DNA of 64,000 bases, from assembly GCA_965279085.1 (NCBI GenBank), contig OZ257149.1, forward strand, positions 1,054,001 to 1,118,000, in the 5' to 3' direction. Numbering within the stretch: position 1 is the first letter of the stretch; each line of letters opens with the position of its first letter. The DNA comes from UBA7672 sp965279085. Its GTDB lineage: Bacteria > Pseudomonadota > Alphaproteobacteria > Caulobacterales > Hyphomonadaceae. The translations under genes were made by a program, and so were the position numbers. Under the pieces are notes generated by a model. The model saw nothing but the letters and a program-made list of their open reading frames with translations. It was not told the origin of the DNA and searched no databases. Below, piece by piece: positions 52,502 through 62,958 of the stretch.

Positions 52502-52891
52502 CTAGTACAAGCCGGCAGTCTGGACCGCGCCTCGCTCAAGTTCCCAGCGAATCTTCATGCTGACGTTCTCGGCGACAGACGCGCGCGGCGCGAACGCCAT
52601 GCTTTCGACCGTGGCCTTCGCTGCCGCTCGGAAGACCTCAGACGAGCATGCGCCGACACGGATCGCGTCGGCTTCGCCAGCCATGCTGATTGCAAAGCTG
52701 ACCTCGCAATTGCCGCTGAGATTCCGCGCGCCCGCATAGGCGGGATAGCGCAGGTCGCCATAGGAAACCGGAGCAACGTCCGCGCTGAAGGCGATTGTGA
52801 AAGGTTTGGGCGCTTGCGCCCGCTCATCTGCAGAAGCGGTCGGCAGAACGCTCGCCACCCCCGCAGCCAAAACTGCATGTATCAGCTTCAT
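52502..52891 (-). CDS. Secreted TonB C-terminal-like protein
   Basis: A 129-residue protein with a cleavable signal peptide (MKLIHAVLAAGVASVLPTASA) and one domain resembling the TonB C-terminus: RYPAYAGARNLSGNCEVSF, then AIRVGACSSEVFRAAAKATV and MAFAPRA. It lacks the membrane anchor and Pro-rich spacer of a true TonB, so it cannot transduce energy as such. Two cysteines may form a disulfide. It converges on the T2SS operon between two TonB-receptor loci. Confidence 0.72.
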   Translation of the reverse strand: MKLIHAVLAAGVASVLPTASADERAQAPKPFTIAFSADVAPVSYGDLRYPAYAGARNLSGNCEVSFAISMAGEADAIRVGACSSEVFRAAAKATVESMAFAPRASVAENVSMKIRWELERGAVQTAGLY

Positions 52892-53062
52892 AACGGAACG
52901 ATGACAGATTGATGACGGTCAGTCACTACTTTCGGCTGGGATGAAAGCGGATTTCTCCCGATCTTCGATCACGAATTGAACGATAATTTCCCGCTCGGGA
53001 AATGTTCGCATCGTTGTCACGCAGCGCGTGCAGAAGCGTGTGATGCAAACACGCTTAACATC

Positions 53063-53278
53063 ATGACGCCCGCCCGGATCGGACAGTTCATTCGAGACAC
53101 GCGAAAGGCGCAGAAGCTCACTCAGCCCGAACTCGCAGCGAAGGCCGGTGTTGGACTGCGCTTCCTGGTCGAACTGGAGGGAGGCAAGGCTTCGTGCCAG
53201 CTCGGCAAGACGTTGGCCGTTCTCGAAAGCCTGAACTGTCGCGTGAGTGTTGCCGCTGCCGTGCTGCCGAGTGACTAG
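53063..53278 (+). CDS. HipB-like XRE transcriptional regulator, no HipA partner
   Basis: A 71-residue helix-turn-helix protein: IGQFIRDTRKAQKLTQPELAAKAGVGLRFLVELEGGKAS, then LGKTLAVLESLNC, the signature of HipB/y4mF antitoxin-type repressors. These normally precede a hipA kinase-toxin gene. Here the next frame is a short zinc-ribbon protein and no HipA domain follows, so it may be an orphan left after toxin loss. Confidence 0.8.
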   Translation: MTPARIGQFIRDTRKAQKLTQPELAAKAGVGLRFLVELEGGKASCQLGKTLAVLESLNCRVSVAAAVLPSD

Positions 53279-53367
53279 ATTGGCGATGTCCCGCGATCCC
53301 TCGTTGCGTCACTCACCTGTCGCGGCTAGCCTCAGCTCGGTCACGGAGTGGGTGGTTGAGCAGGCGT

Positions 53368-53592
53368 ATGAAACTTTCAGACCTTGTCGCCTCGGGAAGG
53401 CAGTTGCGGGTAGAGTGCTACGACTGCCGGGCCTGCACTGAGGTCTCGCCGGGATTTTTCCTCAGGCGGCGGGACGACCTGACGCTGTCGCAGCTTCGCC
53501 ATGCCATTGTTTGCGCAGGCTGCGGTTCTGCAAGCGTCCAGCTTTCCGCTGCGGACTTTTCAGAGCCAGAAATTGTTCGCCCCGCTCGATAA
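53368..53592 (+). CDS. Small zinc-ribbon hypothetical protein
   Basis: A 74-residue protein with two CxxC knuckles, ECYDCRAC and CAGCGSA, spaced like a zinc ribbon, with SQLRHAIVCAGCG between them. Similar short CxxC proteins are common hypothetical genes in alphaproteobacteria. The opposite strand also has an open frame here, so the coding call is moderate. Confidence 0.5.
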   Translation: MKLSDLVASGRQLRVECYDCRACTEVSPGFFLRRRDDLTLSQLRHAIVCAGCGSASVQLSAADFSEPEIVRPAR

Positions 53593-54365
53593 GCGCGCAC
53601 CAATGACTGTCGATACAACGATTGTCGTGGATCGAGATCATTCCAACATTGAGCTTTAGTTTGCAGCGCTCGTAGATGAGCGGTCTGCTGCTCACGAGCG
53701 TCCGCTCTTTGATTGCGTCGAAATCGAGCGCCTGCGGCCCGAGCATCGGGTTGCGGATGCCAGCGACTAAACTCACGCCGCCGCGAGGGTTTCGAAGGTC
53801 GTCCTACTCGCATCCGCTGCCGAAAGAGCCAAAAGCTCCGGTTGCGATGCACGACGCTTTGCCGACGCGAACGTGGAACGCGCTTCATGTGCGGAGGTCG
53901 ACGTCACGAGCGACGTCGCTTCTGACTCGCCTTGAGTCTGATTCAGACGCACGAGAGGGTACTTCCGGAACGCAAGAGGGCGACCCGAGGGGCCGCCCTA
54001 GCACCAGATGAGTGTGTGCGATTGCATTCCGGGGAGGAAGGTCCGCGCGTTCGAGAAGTCCGCACCCGTGGCAAACCCTCTATGCCATACGCCAATGACA
54101 GTGAAATTACATCTGACCTCAGAACGGTCTTTTTGATCTGTTGAATCTGCCGGCGCAACGCGCCGGGCCCGGCGACTGCTTGCCCGCGGCCACGTTCGTC
54201 CTCGTAGCAGCGATGTGCATGCAGCGCAGTTGCCTCGAATCCCTGTCATGGAACTTTCGTTGAATCGCGACCTGCACTTCACACAGTTGAGAAGCATTGG
54301 TCGCACAACGTCCCTAACCCCACGCGGCGCTCCCAGTAGAGCGCTCGGATTCGAAGGGGTGTCTC
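53593..54365. other. Long intergenic region upstream of the second TonB receptor
   Basis: About 770 nt with no frame that has domain resemblance or a good start. It holds several short palindromes (for example GTCTGATTCAGAC near 53937, and CGACGT...ACGTCG near 53901) and, near its right end, a phosphate-box-like element. A minus-strand frame at 53462-53776 reads protein-like in its first 60 residues but cannot be assigned. Confidence 0.45.
54243..54260 (+). promoter_or_regulatory. Candidate phosphate (PHO) box upstream of the second TonB receptor
   Basis: CTGTCATGGAACTTTCGT matches the PhoB consensus CTGTCATAAAWCTGTCAY at 14 of 18 positions, with a perfect left half-site. It lies 105 nt before the receptor start, a sensible activator position. 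The right half-site is poor, so chance cannot be excluded. Confidence 0.45.
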
Positions 54366-56678
54366 GTGAAAATCAAGTTGATGATGGGCGTGGCGATAGC
54401 CTCGCTGTGCGTGGGCCAGGCCTGGGCGCAATCGGCGCCGGCTGGCGAGGAAGATACGGCGCGCGATGTCGTCGTGATCATTGGCCAGGGCGAAACGCGC
54501 CAGGTGCAGACGCTGACGCAGGACGACCTCCTGCTCGAGACGGCGGGATCCAGCCCAATCAAGCTGATCGAGAGCCTTCCCGGCGTGAACTACACCGCTG
54601 CCGATCCGTTCGGCGCATACGAGTGGGCGGTGAACATCAACATCCGCGGCTTCCAGAAGGACCAGCTGGGCTTCACGCTGGACGGCGTGCCGCTGGGCGA
54701 CATGAGCTATGGCAACTACAACGGCCTGCACATCAGCCGTGCGATCATCTCGGAAAACCTCGGACGGGTTGAGCTTGCGCAGGGTGCGGCGTCGCTTTCG
54801 ACGGCGTCGACCTCCAACCTTGGCGGCGCCCTCACCTTCTTCAGCCGCGGCCCTTCCGACACTTTCGGCGGCACGGTTGCGCTGACGGGCGGCGATGAAG
54901 CGATGTTCCGCGGATTTGCCCGCCTCGACACCGGCGTCATGGATGCGATCGGCGGCAAGGCTTACATCTCCTACGCCAACCAGACGCAGGACAAATGGAA
55001 ACAGGGCGGTGAGCAGAAGCTGGAGCAGCTAAACATCGGCTTCGAGCAGCCGATCGGGCCGGGCGTGCTGTCCGGCTTCTACGACTGGTCGCAGCGCCGC
55101 GAGACGGACTACCAGGATCTCTCGCTCGAGATGATCGACCGGCTCGGCTATAACTGGGACAATTTCGCGCCGAACTGGACGCTGGCGCAGCAGGTGGCCG
55201 ACATCGGCAACAATCGCGGGGACACGGGCGCGCCTGTGACGAACGCGGGCGCGGGGACGGTCTACCCCACACCTATCATTTCAGTGGACGATGCCTATTA
55301 CGACGCGTCGGGCCTGCGCGACGACTCGCTGGCGCGGCTGACCTATGACTGGGACATCACCAGCGACTTCAGCGTTTCGGTGACCGGCTATCTGCACGAG
55401 GACGAAGGCCAGGGCATCTGGTTCACGCCGTATGTGAGCCCGTTCTCGTTTGGCCAGGGCGGCCCGACCGTCTCGCCGATCTCGGTGCGCACGACCGAGT
55501 ACGACATGAATCGCTCGGGCGTGCTGGGCAATGCGAGCTGGATGCTGGGCGATCACACGATCGAGGGCGGCTTCTGGTACGAGTACAACGACTTCAACCA
55601 GGACCGCCGCTTCTACGCCAACACGCGCCAGGCACCGCGCCCGACGCTGGAGTTCATGCGCAACCCGTTCGCGACGCAGTGGTCCTACGCGTACGACTTC
55701 GAGACCACCATGTTCTACGTGCAGGACACGTGGGATGTCTCCGACGTGCTGACCGTGTTCGGGGGCTTCAAGTCGGTGAGTGTGGACATGGCGGTTGACA
55801 CCAATGTCGCCGGCTTTGCCGTGCCGACGCCGGGGGCCAACAATGACCTCGACGGCACGATCACGTCGGAAGACAACTTCCTGCCGCAGATCGGCTTCAC
55901 TTATGAGCTCGGCAGCGACAGCGAGATCTTCGGCGGCTACACCGAGAACATGCGCGCGCACACGCTGGCGCCCGCCGCCAGCCAGACGCAGTCGGGCTTC
56001 GACTTCATCAAGGCGAACACCGACCCGGAAAGCTCCAAGACGACCGAGATCGGCTGGCGTTATCGCAATGGCCCGTTCCAGGGCGTCGCGGCGGCCTATT
56101 ACGTCAAGTTCGACGACCGCCTGCTCGGCCTCTCCTCGGGCGCGGGCATCATCGGCAACCCGTCGGTGATCAAGAACGTGGGCAGCGTCACGACACAAGG
56201 CCTCGAACTCGCGGGCTCGTACGAGTTCTCCGACGAATGGACGCTGTTCGGCTCGTACGCGTACAACGACTCGAAATACGACAATGATGTCGTCGACGCG
56301 ACGCTGCCAGCGCCGATCCTCACCAGCGGCAAGACGGTGGTCAACGCGCCGGAACACCTGCTCAAGGCCGATCTCGGCTATGACGACGGCGCCTTCTTCG
56401 GAAAACTGTCCTTGGCCTACACCGGCTCGCGTTACTTCTCGTACGTGAACAACGCAGAAGTCGACGGCTACACCCTCGCCGACCTGACCGCCGGCTATCG
56501 CTTCAGCGGCAACGACATGCTGGAAGGCCTGGAGCTGCAGCTCAACATCACGAACCTGACGGACGAGGAGTACGTGTCGACCATCGGGACCAACGGGTTC
56601 AACGCCAATGCCGACAACCAGACCCTGATGGTGGGCTCGCCCCGCCAGTTCTTCGCGACTGTCCGCAAGTCATTCTAA
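54366..56678 (+). CDS. TonB-dependent outer-membrane receptor
   Basis: A 770-residue receptor starting at GTG (AAGGGG upstream): signal peptide to AWAQ, a TonB-box-like RDVVVIIGQ, a plug with INIRGFQKDQLGFTLDGVPLG and ISENLGRVELAQGAAS, and a barrel ending TVRKSF (terminal Phe). The style is that of Fe/small-ligand receptors, but the ligand is not known. A strong terminator follows. The neighbouring exported PHP hydrolase and sulfatase suggest import of organic esters or their products. Confidence 0.93.
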   Translation: MKIKLMMGVAIASLCVGQAWAQSAPAGEEDTARDVVVIIGQGETRQVQTLTQDDLLLETAGSSPIKLIESLPGVNYTAADPFGAYEWAVNINIRGFQKDQLGFTLDGVPLGDMSYGNYNGLHISRAIISENLGRVELAQGAASLSTASTSNLGGALTFFSRGPSDTFGGTVALTGGDEAMFRGFARLDTGVMDAIGGKAYISYANQTQDKWKQGGEQKLEQLNIGFEQPIGPGVLSGFYDWSQRRETDYQDLSLEMIDRLGYNWDNFAPNWTLAQQVADIGNNRGDTGAPVTNAGAGTVYPTPIISVDDAYYDASGLRDDSLARLTYDWDITSDFSVSVTGYLHEDEGQGIWFTPYVSPFSFGQGGPTVSPISVRTTEYDMNRSGVLGNASWMLGDHTIEGGFWYEYNDFNQDRRFYANTRQAPRPTLEFMRNPFATQWSYAYDFETTMFYVQDTWDVSDVLTVFGGFKSVSVDMAVDTNVAGFAVPTPGANNDLDGTITSEDNFLPQIGFTYELGSDSEIFGGYTENMRAHTLAPAASQTQSGFDFIKANTDPESSKTTEIGWRYRNGPFQGVAAAYYVKFDDRLLGLSSGAGIIGNPSVIKNVGSVTTQGLELAGSYEFSDEWTLFGSYAYNDSKYDNDVVDATLPAPILTSGKTVVNAPEHLLKADLGYDDGAFFGKLSLAYTGSRYFSYVNNAEVDGYTLADLTAGYRFSGNDMLEGLELQLNITNLTDEEYVSTIGTNGFNANADNQTLMVGSPRQFFATVRKSF

Positions 56679-56705
56679 TACGCCCCGGAAGACTTGCTGA
56701 AACTC

Positions 56706-56742
56706 CGCCGCCGGACCTGACATCCGGCGGCGTTTTCTTTTT
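56706..56742 (+). terminator. Intrinsic terminator after the second TonB receptor gene
   Basis: CGCCGCCGGA and TCCGGCGGCG form a perfect 10-bp stem around a 7-nt loop, followed by TTTTCTTTTTG. It begins 27 nt after the receptor stop and should separate the receptor transcript from the PHP gene. Confidence 0.92.
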
Positions 56743-56746
56743 GAAG

Positions 56747-56764
56747 CGTCACATGAGTGTGACG
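56747..56764. promoter_or_regulatory. Perfect palindrome before the PHP hydrolase gene
   Basis: CGTCACA-TGAG-TGTGACG is a perfect 7-bp inverted repeat 34 nt before the chosen ATG, just after the terminator. It looks like an operator for a dimeric regulator near the promoter. Its CGTCA/TGACG half-sites also occur, with spacing 6, in the element before gspC. Confidence 0.55.
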
Positions 56765-56798
56765 ATGGACGGGCAGACATCGGAAGATGGAGGGACCA

Positions 56799-57986
56799 AT
56801 GCGCAAGTTCACGCTGATTCTGGCCGCCGCTGCGGCGGGGTTCTCGCAAATGGCATCAGCTCATGACGGCGCGGCCATAGCGCGCGAACGGCGGATCACC
56901 TTTCCCAAGACCCTTGATGGCCGGTCGGTACTTGCCGTGGACCTGCACACCCACAGCGTGTTTTCGGACGGAAGCGTGTGGCCGGATGTGCGCGTGGAAG
57001 AAGCCAAGCGTGATGGCCTGTTCGCACTCGCCGTCAGCGAGCATCTCGAATACCAGCCAAAGGCTGCCGACATTCCGCATCCTGACCGCAACAGGTCCTT
57101 CCAGGTCGCCAGTGACGCCGCCGTCGTGAAGCCCGACGCGACCGGCGTCGCCGCGCGCCCGCTGATCGTCCTCAACGGCTCGGAAATCACCAAGCTGGTC
57201 ATCCAGCCCGGCCACATGAATGCGGTCTTCATCACGGATGCCAACGCTCTCCTGCCCAAGGCGGCACTCAATCCGGTGGACGCCGCACGCGAACAGCTCA
57301 AGGCGGCCAACGCGCAGGGCGGCTTCACCTTCTGGAACCATCCTTACTGGACGTCCCAGACGCCCAACGGCATCGCCACGCTCGATCCGGTCCACGCCCA
57401 GCTCATCAAGGACAAGCTGCTGCACGGCATCGAGGTCGCCAATGGCGCGGACATTTCGGACGAGGCGTTCAAGATTGCGCTCGACAACAACCTGACGATC
57501 CTCGGCACATCGGATGTGCACGGGCTGATCGACTGGGAGTATGACTTGGCGGGCGGCGGTCATCGCACGGCGACGCTGGTTCTGACGGCGGCCGAGACGG
57601 CGGACGGGGTCAAGGCCGCGCTGAAGGGTGGCCAAACGGTGGCGATCTACAACGATAATCTCGCCGGGAAGAAAGAGAATGTTGAAGCGGTCGTGCGCGG
57701 GTCTCTCAGGATCGATGTCGATCCCGCGCCCCTGCCCCGGACGACAGTTGTACCGGTGAGTGTGATCAATGACAGCCCGATCGACTACATGCTGGAGAAT
57801 ATGGGCCGCGAAGGTTTCTATGACGAGGCGCAGGTCTTCACGGTGAAAGCGGGCTCGAGCTTCACCCTGCTGGTGAAAGACGTACCGGACCCCGCGAAGC
57901 TCAACCTCACCTTCAAGGTGTTGAATACCTATGTGGCGCCGCGCGAGCATCTGCAGGTGACACTCGCAGATTCAGCCCCAAGCTAG
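56799..57986 (+). CDS. Exported PHP-domain metallohydrolase (CehA/McbA-like)
   Basis: A 395-residue protein with a signal peptide (to MASA) and a PHP domain: VDLHTHSVFSDGSVWPD (H50, H52, D57), LAVSEHLEY (E81, H82), WNHPYW and TSDVHGL further on, all metal-binding. PHP enzymes hydrolyse phosphoesters, and CehA-like ones also carboxylic or carbamate esters. GGAGGGA before this ATG is preferred over an ATG 4 codons earlier. It lies after a TonB receptor and opposite a sulfatase, in a likely nutrient-ester locus. Confidence 0.88.
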   Translation: MRKFTLILAAAAAGFSQMASAHDGAAIARERRITFPKTLDGRSVLAVDLHTHSVFSDGSVWPDVRVEEAKRDGLFALAVSEHLEYQPKAADIPHPDRNRSFQVASDAAVVKPDATGVAARPLIVLNGSEITKLVIQPGHMNAVFITDANALLPKAALNPVDAAREQLKAANAQGGFTFWNHPYWTSQTPNGIATLDPVHAQLIKDKLLHGIEVANGADISDEAFKIALDNNLTILGTSDVHGLIDWEYDLAGGGHRTATLVLTAAETADGVKAALKGGQTVAIYNDNLAGKKENVEAVVRGSLRIDVDPAPLPRTTVVPVSVINDSPIDYMLENMGREGFYDEAQVFTVKAGSSFTLLVKDVPDPAKLNLTFKVLNTYVAPREHLQVTLADSAPS

Positions 57987-58260
57987 ATCTGGCAAGATGC
58001 TCGCGTTTGACCTGCCGGTGTTGAACCGGCCAGTATTGGTGTTGGTATAGTTGTTGGCACCTCCGGCCTCTGCCCGTGCCAATCCTTTGCTCTCTGACAA
58101 TTTCCGATCGTTCTCGGTCCTGCCGCGCCCACCACTCTTTCTGCCCTGCGTGGGTGATTGGAGTCGTGTCAGACCGACGGCTGGAAATCGCCGAAAGGCG
58201 GCCGGTGATTGAGGGCTGGGTGAGCGGCGGGAGTTCGCACATTTCTGCCATTGGGGCCCG

Positions 58261-59814
<1,554 letters not shown>

Positions 59815-60212
59815 CTGCAATCCCTTCCTGATCGGAGCCGGCCTGAGCATGTCTAGTGCGGCCCGTCGCGCGTGGCCACTGGGGCGGCCGCGCAGCCTGA
59901 CGTTGGATCGAAGAGCTGCCGTCGCTGTCGGAAGGCTGGGTGAGCCACCGAAGCTGTATCGAAGCAGATCTTTGTTCACGCCGTTGTCTAACGCGCAGCG
60001 ACCGCAGTGGCCTTGAAAGACTGCAATCGGCGAAATTGAGCCTAGGGGAGCGGCAAGGGGGAATGGCCGAATCGACCAATTCTAGCCGCTCGCTCTGCCC
60101 CTCGTGAACGGCCGGAAATCGCCGATTGCGGACGTAGCAGTCTTGACCATCGGAGCCTGCGCGAAGCACGGTTGTTCTATCCTCCCCTGTATTGCAGAGC
60201 CGGGATGCTGAA
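59815..60212. other. Divergent intergenic region, no gene recognised
   Basis: About 400 nt upstream of the leftward sulfatase and the rightward beta-propeller gene. It carries the sulfatase Shine-Dalgarno (AGGAAGGGA) and must hold two promoters. A stretch near 60110-60150 (GATTGCGGACGTAGCAG) resembles short sequences in later spacers but is not clearly a repeat. Confidence 0.4.
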
Positions 60213-61115
60213 ATGGCTGCACCCAACGCCACGATCTCATTGTTGCCGGTGCTTCCCGTCGGCTGGTCGGCGGCGAGTTACACGCCTCTCGCAGACGGTA
60301 CTTTGGCGATATTGGCAACGGACGTGGATCTCGACAGCCACGCGGCTGCCAACGGACGAGTATGGACCTTCGATGGAAGTGTTCTGTCGGAGGGACCGAC
60401 GTTTCCGCTCGATTCCCTCTGTCCCGTTATCGACCGATTTGCCGATGGACGGTGGTTGGTGACGGGCGCGCGAACAAACGACAGCGCCAATGGTGTCGTT
60501 CTCACAACCGACGGCCACGAGGTTCGCCGCATTCACTTGGGCGATGGGATTTTTTGGACAAAGATCGACGACGCCGACCGCATCTGGGTCGGCTGGTTCG
60601 ACGAGGGCGTGTTCGGCAACCCAAGCTGGTCCGTCCCGGGCCTCGAATGGCCGCCAAGCAGTTACGGGCTCGCGGCGTTTGACCAACTCGGCGGCCTCGT
60701 CGCGCACGCGGAGGGAGTACCGGCGAGTTCAGGCATTGCTGACTGCTATGCGCTGAACGTTTTTGGCGACACGGTTTGGGCGTGCACGTATCCCGACTTT
60801 CCCCTCGGATGCCTGACGAAGGGCGGTCAATGGCGATGGTGGACCACCGAGCTAATCGGCACGCGCGCCCTCGCCGCGGATGGATGCTTCGTGCTCGCCG
60901 CCGGCGGCTACGGAGAGGAAGGCAACCGGATCGTGCTCCTACGCCTCGGGGATAGTGGGCCCGAGAGCCTCGGAGAGTGGCGACTGCCGCTGATGGCGGG
61001 TTTCCCTCAACGCGTCGATTGCGTTGATGGGCGGGGCGACCGTCTTCACATTGTTGACGACGGGAAGTGGTATCAATGGCGGGTCAGCGATTTCGTGGAC
61101 GCGCTGCAATCCTAA
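60213..61115 (+). CDS. Hypothetical beta-propeller-like protein
   Basis: A 300-residue protein without signal peptide. It has repeating short strands with aromatic and Gly-rich turns (DGTLAILATDVD, DGRWLVTGART, DDADRIWVGWFDEGVF, GDRLHIVDDGKWYQW) that suggest a beta-propeller. No family is recognised. The ATG chosen gives MAAPNATISLLP; a TTG 7 codons upstream is possible. The Trp content is high. Confidence 0.65.
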   Translation: MAAPNATISLLPVLPVGWSAASYTPLADGTLAILATDVDLDSHAAANGRVWTFDGSVLSEGPTFPLDSLCPVIDRFADGRWLVTGARTNDSANGVVLTTDGHEVRRIHLGDGIFWTKIDDADRIWVGWFDEGVFGNPSWSVPGLEWPPSSYGLAAFDQLGGLVAHAEGVPASSGIADCYALNVFGDTVWACTYPDFPLGCLTKGGQWRWWTTELIGTRALAADGCFVLAAGGYGEEGNRIVLLRLGDSGPESLGEWRLPLMAGFPQRVDCVDGRGDRLHIVDDGKWYQWRVSDFVDALQS

Positions 61116-61384
61116 AGGGCGTATCGCCGCCCCGCAGTTTTGCTCAGTGGCTGCAATGGGCCAAAGACTGCCGCATCGTCCGAAGATTACGAGCGGCGCG
61201 AATGGTGGTCCATTCCGGCCCCTCGACCCTGACCTTACGAACAGTCAGGTTTGGCCCGATGCGGACGTTGGCGCAGATGGACTTTCGGGCGACTATTGCC
61301 CACCTTTAGGTGATGGGGAACGTTGGCGACCCAAACAGCCTGAAACCTGAAAACCAGAATGATTTCATTCTGGGAGCGCCCCTC

Positions 61385-62395
61385 ATGGAAGCGAGGGCGG
61401 CGCAACGACGTCACGCCGAAATGCTTGGTCCACGACCCTCTCCGCTCGGCGACGTCTGTTATTCACCTGGAGCAGCACGCCTATGGCGCTGGGTTGACTC
61501 TCCCGCTGATGAACGTGTCGACGCGTTAGTGGCGAACTTTCGTGGGCTTGATGACGCCGCTCGCAACTCCATCCGTGACGACCTCACGACGGATGACTTC
61601 TATACGCTTTGGCGATTTGCTATTCGATACTCGTTTGCGGCCCTTCGAGAGGGCGATCCCCGCAAGGTTGAGGCCGCATTCAACGCGCTAGCAATGATAG
61701 ACTTGGAGCGCATCGATTGGCGTGATTTCTCGACGCCGAGAAATCTGGCTCGCGCTGTTGGGAAACGTATAGGGGCACCTATTCGTAGCATTGCGAAGCA
61801 GGCAGCGCGATTGGCCACGCCTCAAGTTAGATCGCTCCTGCTCCTGCGAGTGCCCCGCGTCGACCTCTCCGGCAATTGCGGCTATCGCGAAGTCCACACG
61901 TCCGACGGTGTCGCCTTGTTCGGCGACGGATTTAGACGGTTTGCCCCGAAAGCTGATCTCGCCCGGCTCGGGTATGTGGCCGCGGGAATGCTGGAGAACG
62001 AATCCTACGCAATCGAAACCATCACAATGGCGAGCGAACTTCCGATCGTTTGGCTTGATGCGCAGAACGACCGAGAAACGGCCAAAAGGGTCAAACGCAT
62101 AAAGGGCTGTGTCAGTCTGCGAGGCGAGCCCGGCGCGGATCTGCAGCCCGGGTATACGGATCAACACGTGTCGATCGCGATCTCTGAAGCGGCTAACGAG
62201 TCAGACGCGCAAGCAATTGCTGACCTCGTGAAGAGCGAGACTCATCCGCATTTTGCGAGGATCGGAATTTCATCAAGGCGACTCTGCGTGATCATGATTC
62301 AGCAATCCCGCACTCGGGACACGTCGCCCCGGGAAGACGCGCATACGCTAGAGAGATTTCGAGTACAGTTCGAAGGGTTGCTTGCGCAAGGTTGA
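61385..62395 (+). CDS. Hypothetical protein
   Basis: A 336-residue soluble protein. The N-terminal half is helical and charged (FYTLWRFAIRYSFAALREGD, then NALAMIDLERIDWRDFS). A middle VDLSGNCGYREVHTSDG and a C-terminal half with IGISSRRLCVIMIQQ follow. No family recognised. GGGAG before this ATG favours it over starts 19-25 codons upstream. It is not obviously linked to its neighbours. Confidence 0.6.
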   Translation: MEARAAQRRHAEMLGPRPSPLGDVCYSPGAARLWRWVDSPADERVDALVANFRGLDDAARNSIRDDLTTDDFYTLWRFAIRYSFAALREGDPRKVEAAFNALAMIDLERIDWRDFSTPRNLARAVGKRIGAPIRSIAKQAARLATPQVRSLLLLRVPRVDLSGNCGYREVHTSDGVALFGDGFRRFAPKADLARLGYVAAGMLENESYAIETITMASELPIVWLDAQNDRETAKRVKRIKGCVSLRGEPGADLQPGYTDQHVSIAISEAANESDAQAIADLVKSETHPHFARIGISSRRLCVIMIQQSRTRDTSPREDAHTLERFRVQFEGLLAQG

Positions 62396-62540
62396 TTACG
62401 AATGACGCCTTTCGGCGACGTGCGGTCATTTGATCAGAGCAGAGCGACGGGCTGAATCTGGCCCAGTGCGGTCGTGCCACTTGCACACAGCATCGGATTG
62501 AAGTGAGTTCTAACTAGTGCCTGGGTGGCATGCGGCCTCG

Positions 62541-62777
62541 ATGAATGACGAGAATGCACGTGCTGTTTTGATGGTGTTTCGAGTGTTTGGCTCGAAGCCG
62601 GGCACGACGTTGTCTGCGGAAAAATTCGACGCCTACGTACGGATTTCAGGTGAGGGCGCTGATCTGAATGCCGGGTTGTTGGCGTGCTCGCGGAATGGCT
62701 GGGTTGAGGGAATTGGACGAGAGGCGGTGAAGCTAACCGACCTCGGATACGTCGCCATGCTAGAGAACGGCCAGTAG
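62541..62777 (+). CDS. Small hypothetical protein, possible winged helix
   Basis: A 78-residue protein. FRVFGSKPGTTLSAEKFDAYV, NAGLLACSRNGWVEGI and AVKLTDLGYVAML resemble a small helix-turn-helix with a beta wing, but no family is assigned. No strong Shine-Dalgarno sequence is seen, and coding status is moderate. Confidence 0.5.
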   Translation: MNDENARAVLMVFRVFGSKPGTTLSAEKFDAYVRISGEGADLNAGLLACSRNGWVEGIGREAVKLTDLGYVAMLENGQ

Positions 62778-62958
62778 CTAAACGCGAGGAGCTACGACCA
62801 CTATCGGCGAGATCGAGCCGCTAGCGGAGAGCGGTGCGAATGACGGGGCGTGGCCCAATGCGGACATTCGCTGGACCGCCCTCGTGCTCGAAGTGCTGAA
62901 GGCGTGAGCGGAACAGTGCGTCAAACGAGTGTCGACACTGATCGAACGAATCGAGCAG

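Noticed and set aside
53462..53776. Minus-strand frame of 104 codons overlapping the zinc-ribbon gene
   Set aside because: Its first part looks protein-like, but the overlap with the CxxC protein and lack of any family make the call unsafe. Kept as a note in the intergenic entry.
58014..58030. Hairpin GCCGGT-GTTGA-ACCGGC after the PHP gene
   Set aside because: The 6-bp stem is short and no T-run follows; too weak to call a terminator.
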